Shown here in pieces: positions 60,123 to 64,000 of a DNA stretch of 64,000 nucleotides. A program made the translations under genes and the position numbers. The DNA is from Lysobacter sp. 5GHs7-4 (lineage in GTDB: Bacteria > Pseudomonadota > Gammaproteobacteria > Xanthomonadales > Xanthomonadaceae): positions 3,180,001 to 3,244,000 of the forward strand of contig NZ_CP089924.1 of NCBI RefSeq assembly GCF_021284765.1, in the 5' to 3' direction. Positions within the stretch are counted from its first letter, which is position 1. Each line of letters begins with the position of its first letter. The notes under the pieces are model-generated. The model searched no databases and had not been told where the DNA came from. It worked only from the letters and a program-made list of their open reading frames with translations.

Positions 60123-60954
60123 GCAGGAACCGCCGCAGATCTGCCGCAGCGTCCTCAACCTGGTATCGGCCGGTCGCGAACCGCCGATGCGCCGCTAAGC
60201 GCGCGGCATGCGGCGTCAACGCATCCAGCGCCTCACGCAAGTCCGCCGGCGTCGACACGAATCGCTCGCCGCCGACCGCCGTCTCCCGGTAGCCGCACTC
60301 GGCTTGTCCGATGAAGGGCGTACTGCTGCCGTGGGCATTCGCCAGCTTCACGTTCGACTTCCAGTGCGCCGGCACGTATCCAGACCACTGGCCACCGCGG
60401 AGCGCGATCACAATGTCCAAGTCCGCCAGCCGAGGCGGATTCACCAGAAACCGCCAACCGCGCCGCCGGCACTCGGCTTCCAGTACCGGCTGCCACTCGG
60501 CCAGATATGCCGGCGCGCCCTCATAACCGACCGTTCCAACCTGAGCGCGAATCGGATTGGGGTCGATGCCTGGCCGGTGGTGGTGGTACAGCACCACCGA
60601 CGGAAGATCGATCCCGCAGTCGTCCGCCATCTGCTGGTTCGGCCATATCAGCGCGGTCGGCGCCAGATCTGCTATCCGGCGCCGAACCCACCGAATGGCC
60701 TCGGCCCGCCTCCACTGGCTCGCCAGGGGCTGCGGATAGAAGTCGACCACGTCCAGTACCCACGGCCGGCGCGCGGCGCGCAGCGCGGCAATGAGCGGCT
60801 CTGGTGTGCGCTTGACCACCACGGCCAAGTCGCACTGCTCAATGTCCTGCCGGCTGGCGTTCGGGCGGACCGTGGCACCGAGCGCAGTTCCGAGCTGCTC
60901 CCCGCGGACGGTCCAACTGCCTGCACCACCCTTTCCGGTCACCAGCAGATTCAC
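60112..60954 (-). CDS. Glycosyltransferase-like protein
   Basis: Predicted 280 residues, starting with GTG in a GTGA overlap with the previous stop. MNLLVTGKGGAGSWTVRGEQ is a GT-B-like N-terminal strand-loop. The middle has VLDVVDFYPQPLASQWRRAE and ALIWPNQQMADDCG, and the C-terminal part has SSTPFIGQAECGYRETAVGG and FVSTPADLREALDAL, as in CgeB/GT1-like enzymes. Co-translated with two neighbours. Confidence 0.72.
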   Translation of the reverse strand: MNLLVTGKGGAGSWTVRGEQLGTALGATVRPNASRQDIEQCDLAVVVKRTPEPLIAALRAARRPWVLDVVDFYPQPLASQWRRAEAIRWVRRRIADLAPTALIWPNQQMADDCGIDLPSVVLYHHHRPGIDPNPIRAQVGTVGYEGAPAYLAEWQPVLEAECRRRGWRFLVNPPRLADLDIVIALRGGQWSGYVPAHWKSNVKLANAHGSSTPFIGQAECGYRETAVGGERFVSTPADLREALDALTPHAARLAAHRRFATGRYQVEDAAADLRRFLHAL

Positions 60955-61667
60955 GACAGCAGCCTCCGCATCGGCTCTCCGGTTGCGATCTCGTGCAGCT
61001 GCCACTGCGCCCAAGCCAGACGCCGGAGCATTGCCAAGCGCCCGGCGCCGGTGTTGTCCTGTTCTCCGATCCAGCCCGGCATATCCGAACGCACCGGAAT
61101 GCCCCACATCAGCGCCCGGATCGCGGCGCCGCTACCCCAGGTCACCACCCGTCCCGCCTGGGCCAGGTCCTCGCAAAGTGGCCGTGCCGCGCTCTGGCCG
61201 GGGTGCTTCCGAATGCGGCCGCCGACCTCGCGGTGTACACGCTCCGTCCAACTGAGCGGCATTGCGATGCCCGGCGGGCCAATGCCCCTTTGCGGCAAGA
61301 CCACGGTCTCGCCACTCCTTCGCCACGGCGCCAGTTCCACCGTGAGCGCGTCCCACCGCTCGGGACCCTCCACCGGGAAGGCGCCGGCCTTGTTGTGGAA
61401 TCCGCGCGCCAGCGTGTACCAATGACCGCCCTGGAAATCGTTGCCCCAGCTCGCGTTCTCCGCAACCAGCACCGGCAGGCCTCGCGACTCGAAGGCGCAG
61501 GCCGCGGTGTGCCCGTCGCGGATGCGATTCCAGGTGACCAGGATGTCGCTGGCGCCGGGCCTGAAGGTCAACCCGTCGATTACGGTGTATCCGAGACGCC
61601 CCAAGCCTCGCGCGAAAGCCTCACGTCGCGCGGGCACCGCATGTCGCAGATTCAGCCAAGCACGCAT
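60951..61667 (-). CDS. Glycosyltransferase/capsule-synthesis-like protein
   Basis: Predicted 238 residues. GASDILVTWNRIRDGHTAAC, the VLVAENASWGNDF segment and GSGAAIRALMWGIPVRSDMP resemble capsular polysaccharide synthesis-type transferases. A GAGRLAMLRRLAWAQWQLHE end fits phage relatives. No export signal. It overlaps the DUF115-like gene's 3' end by 47 bases. Function by fold only. Confidence 0.7.
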   Translation of the reverse strand: MRAWLNLRHAVPARREAFARGLGRLGYTVIDGLTFRPGASDILVTWNRIRDGHTAACAFESRGLPVLVAENASWGNDFQGGHWYTLARGFHNKAGAFPVEGPERWDALTVELAPWRRSGETVVLPQRGIGPPGIAMPLSWTERVHREVGGRIRKHPGQSAARPLCEDLAQAGRVVTWGSGAAIRALMWGIPVRSDMPGWIGEQDNTGAGRLAMLRRLAWAQWQLHEIATGEPMRRLLS

Positions 61668-62277
61668 CCAGGTCCATCCTCGGGAAGCAGCTCAAGCCTG
61701 TTTCCCGGCTTGCGTTGATGATCGGCACCGTAGACTGCTGCGCTAGTTCCGCAAAGCGCTGCCGCCAGTCCAGGAACCGCTTCGGCAGCGGATTACCCAT
61801 CTTGTCGGGGTGGTCGCCGTGCCAATGCTTCCGTCCGCCAGTGAACTGCATGTCGTAGCCCAGCAGTACTACGCGCGACGCCCCGAAATGCAGTGCCAAG
61901 CTGACCGCCTGGAACCCGCTGTTGCCGCCCTGCCGAATGCGATCTGGGCGACGGCCCATGCCGCCTCCAGGCTCAGATCGAACCCAGTTCAATCCCCACA
62001 TCGAGGCGGCGCTCTGACTGCTGGTCCACAACTCGAAGTCACCTTCGACTTGATCCCCGCACTCGTTCCACCAAGCCCGATCCATGGCGAACAGCAGATC
62101 CGCAAACGGCGCCAGTCGCCAGCTGTTGTTGACGGCGATTACGCGCCGTCCTTCGCCTCCGGTCCGCCATTGGCCGACTGCCCGGCAGTCTTCCGCGCAG
62201 AGGCTCGGGCCGCTGGCGATGCAGACGACCGCCTGCCCCCTCCAGCGGCCAGAGAAGGGTTGACGCCTTCGGCCGAT
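61621..62277 (-). CDS. DUF115-like phage protein with unclear start
   Basis: About 219 residues if read from the ATC at 62277. The frame carries VVCIASGPSLCAEDC, RVIAVNNSWRLAPFADLLFA, GFQAVSLALHFGASRVVLLG and HWHGDHPDKMG, which together mark the DUF115/sialyltransferase-like phage family. The first ATG is only at 62085, which would delete the SGPSL motif; no ATG, GTG or TTG exists in this frame between the upstream stop (62371-62373) and 62085. So the gene either uses a non-standard start, is reached by -1 frameshifting from the overlapping gene, or has been damaged. Confidence 0.6.
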   Translation of the reverse strand: MGRRRQPFSGRWRGQAVVCIASGPSLCAEDCRAVGQWRTGGEGRRVIAVNNSWRLAPFADLLFAMDRAWWNECGDQVEGDFELWTSSQSAASMWGLNWVRSEPGGGMGRRPDRIRQGGNSGFQAVSLALHFGASRVVLLGYDMQFTGGRKHWHGDHPDKMGNPLPKRFLDWRQRFAELAQQSTVPIINASRETGLSCFPRMDLDACLAESATCGARAT

Positions 62278-62426
62278 ACCTTCGCCGCCTTGCTGGTCGC
62301 TACGCCGCCGACCCTTACCAAGCCCTTGGCCAGCGCCTGCTCTGCTTCGCGCTCGGGCAGTTCGAACGACTCACCCGGCTTGTAGCTGTTGAACGGCTCG
62401 ATCGCCGTGACTCTGACTTTGCTCAT
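62139..62426 (-). CDS. Small capsid-linked protein
   Basis: Predicted 95 residues. MSKVRVTAIEPFNSYKPGES, FELPEREAEQALAKGLVRVG match the short proteins often encoded just after capsid genes of HK97-type phages. From about residue 60 the chain is Ser/Ala/Arg-rich and overlaps the next reading frame by about 130 bases, so its last third may not be functional. It follows an 11-bp hairpin after the capsid gene. Role perhaps head decoration or joining. Confidence 0.7.
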   Translation of the reverse strand: MSKVRVTAIEPFNSYKPGESFELPEREAEQALAKGLVRVGGVATSKAAKVSAEGVNPSLAAGGGRRSSASPAARASARKTAGQSANGGPEAKDGA

Positions 62427-62437
62427 CGCATGCTCCC

Positions 62438-62465
62438 GGGCTGGGCGGCCTCAACCGCCCAGCCC
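62438..62465 (-). repeat. Perfect 11-bp hairpin after the capsid gene
   Basis: GGGCTGGGCGG pairs with CCGCCCAGCCC over a six-base loop, in the gap after the capsid stop. There is no T run. It may protect the abundant capsid mRNA from 3' degradation or reduce transcription into the transferase cassette. Confidence 0.7.
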
Positions 62466-62486
62466 TACGGTGGCGTTACCGGCCCC

Positions 62487-63674
62487 TTAGCTGGCCGACT
62501 CCAGAGTGCCCTTCACGAAGGCCTCGGGCCGGTAGATCGCCAGCGCCAGCCGCTCTTCCACGCGCAGCGTGGCCATGTTGCGTTCGAAGTTGTCCTTGTT
62601 CTCGAACGAGATGGCCAAGTTGGCGTCCTGACGGTCGAAGATCTGCGCGTGCATCGCGAAGTCGCCAGCCAGGAAGCGACCCAGGGTCATGGCCTGGGTC
62701 GATACCACGTCGCGGCCCCAGATGCGGCCGGTGGTCGTGTTCTGCGGGTTGGTGAACAGGTACTGGAAGTTCGCGTCCTTGAGCAGCTCGATGTTGGCCC
62801 AGTTGGTCGGGTGCAGCACGATGCCGGTGGCGAATGCCTCGGCCAGCTCGACCTGCAGCAGCGCCAAGCGCAGCTTGTCCAGGTCCTGTTCGGCGGTGAC
62901 CTCGGAGCCCGCGGGCTGGCTGTACGCCGTTGCGGCCGTGTAGATGCCCTCCAGGTTCTGGCCGGTGCCGGAGCCGTTGAGCAACTGGGCCTCCTCGACC
63001 AGCGCCAATCCGTAGCGCATTCGGGTCTCGACGTAGCTCTGGATGAACTCCACGTCGTCCAGCATCTGCAGCGAGATGTCCATCAGGTGCGCGATGGTCC
63101 GAACCGGCTCGGTGATCAGCTCGAAGGTGATCTCCGACTTCGGCTTCAGGCTTCCCTCCGACACCGGAGCCGCCGCGTTGGTGAAGCCGGTCTCGCGCTG
63201 GTAGAAGAGGACCGCCTTGCTGGTCCGGCCCGGAGCGATCAGATCGCGGATCGTCAGGCGCCGCAGCAGCGGCTGCAGCGGCGCCGACAGGATCTGCTGA
63301 CCCGGGTAGTTGAGGGCGTTGCCGGTGGGGCCGGTGTTGGTCAGCGCGGCGCGGGGCACCGGGATATTGATCTGGGCGCTCTGGTTCCGGGCCTTGATGA
63401 AGTTCTGGATGCTCTCGTGGCCGCCATCGAGCGCGGCCCGGAGTTCGTTGGTCGGCTCGCCACCGCCGCGGCTGGTGTCGGCGACGGTCTGCTCCAAGTT
63501 CTGCAGTCGGTTGCGCACCTCGCCCTGCTGCGTCATCAGCAGATCAACCTGCTCCTTGGTGGACTCGGCCATGACGCGGCCGGACTTCGCTTCGGCGAGG
63601 GCCTTCTCGGCGTGTTCCTTGACCGAGTCGCTGATTTTGTCGAGCTCGGCCTTGATCTGGTCTTTCAGTTCCAT
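62487..63674 (-). CDS. Major capsid protein, HK97 family
   Basis: Predicted 395 residues. The N-terminal ~110 residues form a charged coiled-coil delta domain (KDQIKAELDKISDSVKEHAE) that the protease removes during maturation. The mature fold follows with LQPLLRRLTIRDLI, SEITFELITEPVRTIAHLMD and ISLQMLDDVEFIQSYVETRM, and ends in KDNFERNMATLRVEERLALA. It assembles the icosahedral head. It lies directly after the protease gene, 12 bases apart. Confidence 0.97.
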   Translation of the reverse strand: MELKDQIKAELDKISDSVKEHAEKALAEAKSGRVMAESTKEQVDLLMTQQGEVRNRLQNLEQTVADTSRGGGEPTNELRAALDGGHESIQNFIKARNQSAQINIPVPRAALTNTGPTGNALNYPGQQILSAPLQPLLRRLTIRDLIAPGRTSKAVLFYQRETGFTNAAAPVSEGSLKPKSEITFELITEPVRTIAHLMDISLQMLDDVEFIQSYVETRMRYGLALVEEAQLLNGSGTGQNLEGIYTAATAYSQPAGSEVTAEQDLDKLRLALLQVELAEAFATGIVLHPTNWANIELLKDANFQYLFTNPQNTTTGRIWGRDVVSTQAMTLGRFLAGDFAMHAQIFDRQDANLAISFENKDNFERNMATLRVEERLALAIYRPEAFVKGTLESAS

Positions 63675-63686
63675 GGTGGATTCTCT

Positions 63687-64000
63687 CTAGCTGGTGAGGG
63701 ATTTCAGGGCGGCCAGAAGGGCCTCCTGTCCTGCTACGGCCGTGCGGCCGCGTTCGGTGGGATCACCCTCACCGCTGCCAGCGGGATCACCCGCGCTGGA
63801 CTTCAGTTCGGAAATAAGCCGCATGGCGTCGGATTTCGGCATGCCGGCCGCGCGCAAGGCGCATTCGACACGCCGCACGGCGGACGCGCTGGCCTTCGAG
63901 TCCTTCTTCGCGACCTGATCGGACGGCAGCAGCTCGTCGGCGAATCCGTCTTCGATCGCATCGGCGCCGCCGATCCACGACTCTTTGTCCATGAGCTTGG
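63687..64000 (-). CDS. Prohead protease, ClpP-like, C-terminal part
   Basis: The frame runs off the window end; 104 residues are visible. LMDKESWIGGADAIEDGFAD is the typical end of ClpP-type prohead proteases (head maturation proteases of HK97-like phages). A Lys/Ala/Ser tail with ALRAAGMPKSDAMRLI follows. The catalytic Ser-His pair lies outside the window. It cleaves the capsid delta domain. Confidence 0.87.
   Translation of the reverse strand, partial: KLMDKESWIGGADAIEDGFADELLPSDQVAKKDSKASASAVRRVECALRAAGMPKSDAMRLISELKSSAGDPAGSGEGDPTERGRTAVAGQEALLAALKSLTS

Larger units (their letters stand above)
46219..64000 (-). mobile_element. Prophage of HK97-head, long-tail (siphovirus-like) type, left part
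   Basis: From the attachment core to the window end all genes are on the minus strand and follow the standard order of head and tail morphogenesis: prohead protease, capsid, connector, closure, gp10-like, tail terminator, tail tube, chaperone, tape measure, tip proteins and fibre. The tip set (DUF2460, DUF2163, NlpC/P60, hub) is of the GTA/lambda-like type. A six-gene transferase cassette interrupts the head genes. Structural genes look intact, so the element may be functional. Integration, regulation, packaging terminase and lysis genes are outside the window or missing at this end. Confidence 0.93.

Overview
The window looks like a chromosome segment of a high-GC gammaproteobacterium of the Xanthomonadaceae (Lysobacteraceae), most likely Lysobacter. 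This is an inference from very high GC, a lipase and a second protein with C-terminal regions resembling XVIPCD, the recruitment domain of Xanthomonadales killing type IV secretion system (X-T4SS) effectors, and a Lysobacter-like mix of polyketide, secreted and predatory genes. There is no rRNA or intact tRNA.

Region 1 (1-11.5 kb): the 3' end of an EmrB/DHA2 drug exporter, an orphan HypX-like formyl-transferase/crotonase, a predicted X-T4SS lipase effector divergent from an ankyrin lipoprotein (candidate immunity), RadA, two small unknown genes, and a BamE-like lipoprotein followed by a DUF6973-type predicted effector (second candidate immunity-effector pair).

Region 2 (11.5-32.4 kb): a TetR repressor is divergent from a 20-kb run of plus-strand genes led by a 2715-residue iterative polyketide synthase. 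Its ketosynthase resembles the enediyne/polyene family. The order is KS-AT-ACP-ACP-ACP-KR-DH-phosphopantetheinyl transferase-hot-dog-hot-dog, so the activating enzyme and the release thioesterase are apparently fused into one chain. It is followed by a DUF4188 protein, an FAD monooxygenase, a DJ-1/PfpI protein and a SnoaL-like protein, then two DUF4331 exported proteins, TfoX-N, a TPR protein, a HupE/UreJ-type membrane protein, an MDR reductase, ferredoxin-NADP reductase and a TonB-dependent receptor. Two copies of a 16-bp TetR operator candidate lie in the divergent promoter region, one inside the predicted promoter.

Region 3 (32.4-46.2 kb): two metallo-beta-lactamase-fold hydrolases divergent from a LysR regulator with a perfect T-N11-A box, a sirtuin without any cysteine, small membrane proteins, a LprI-MliC lysozyme-inhibitor lipoprotein, several unrecognised secreted or cytoplasmic proteins, and a five-gene minus-strand run headed by an FG-GAP repeat protein.

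Region 4 (46.2-64.0 kb): the left part of a tailed (siphovirus-like, HK97-type head) prophage, all genes on the minus strand. Its left boundary is an 18-bp copy of what appears to be the 3' end of tRNA-Thr. From right to left: ClpP-like prohead protease (cut by the window end), major capsid, a cassette of six carbohydrate/methyl-transfer genes, connector and head-closure proteins, tail tube, frameshifted tail chaperone, tape measure, a GTA/lambda-like tail tip set (DUF2460, DUF2163, NlpC/P60, hub) and adhesins (DUF2793, LamG). The transferase cassette inserted between capsid and connector genes suggests virion glycosylation. Integrase, repressor, terminase and lysis genes are not in the window.
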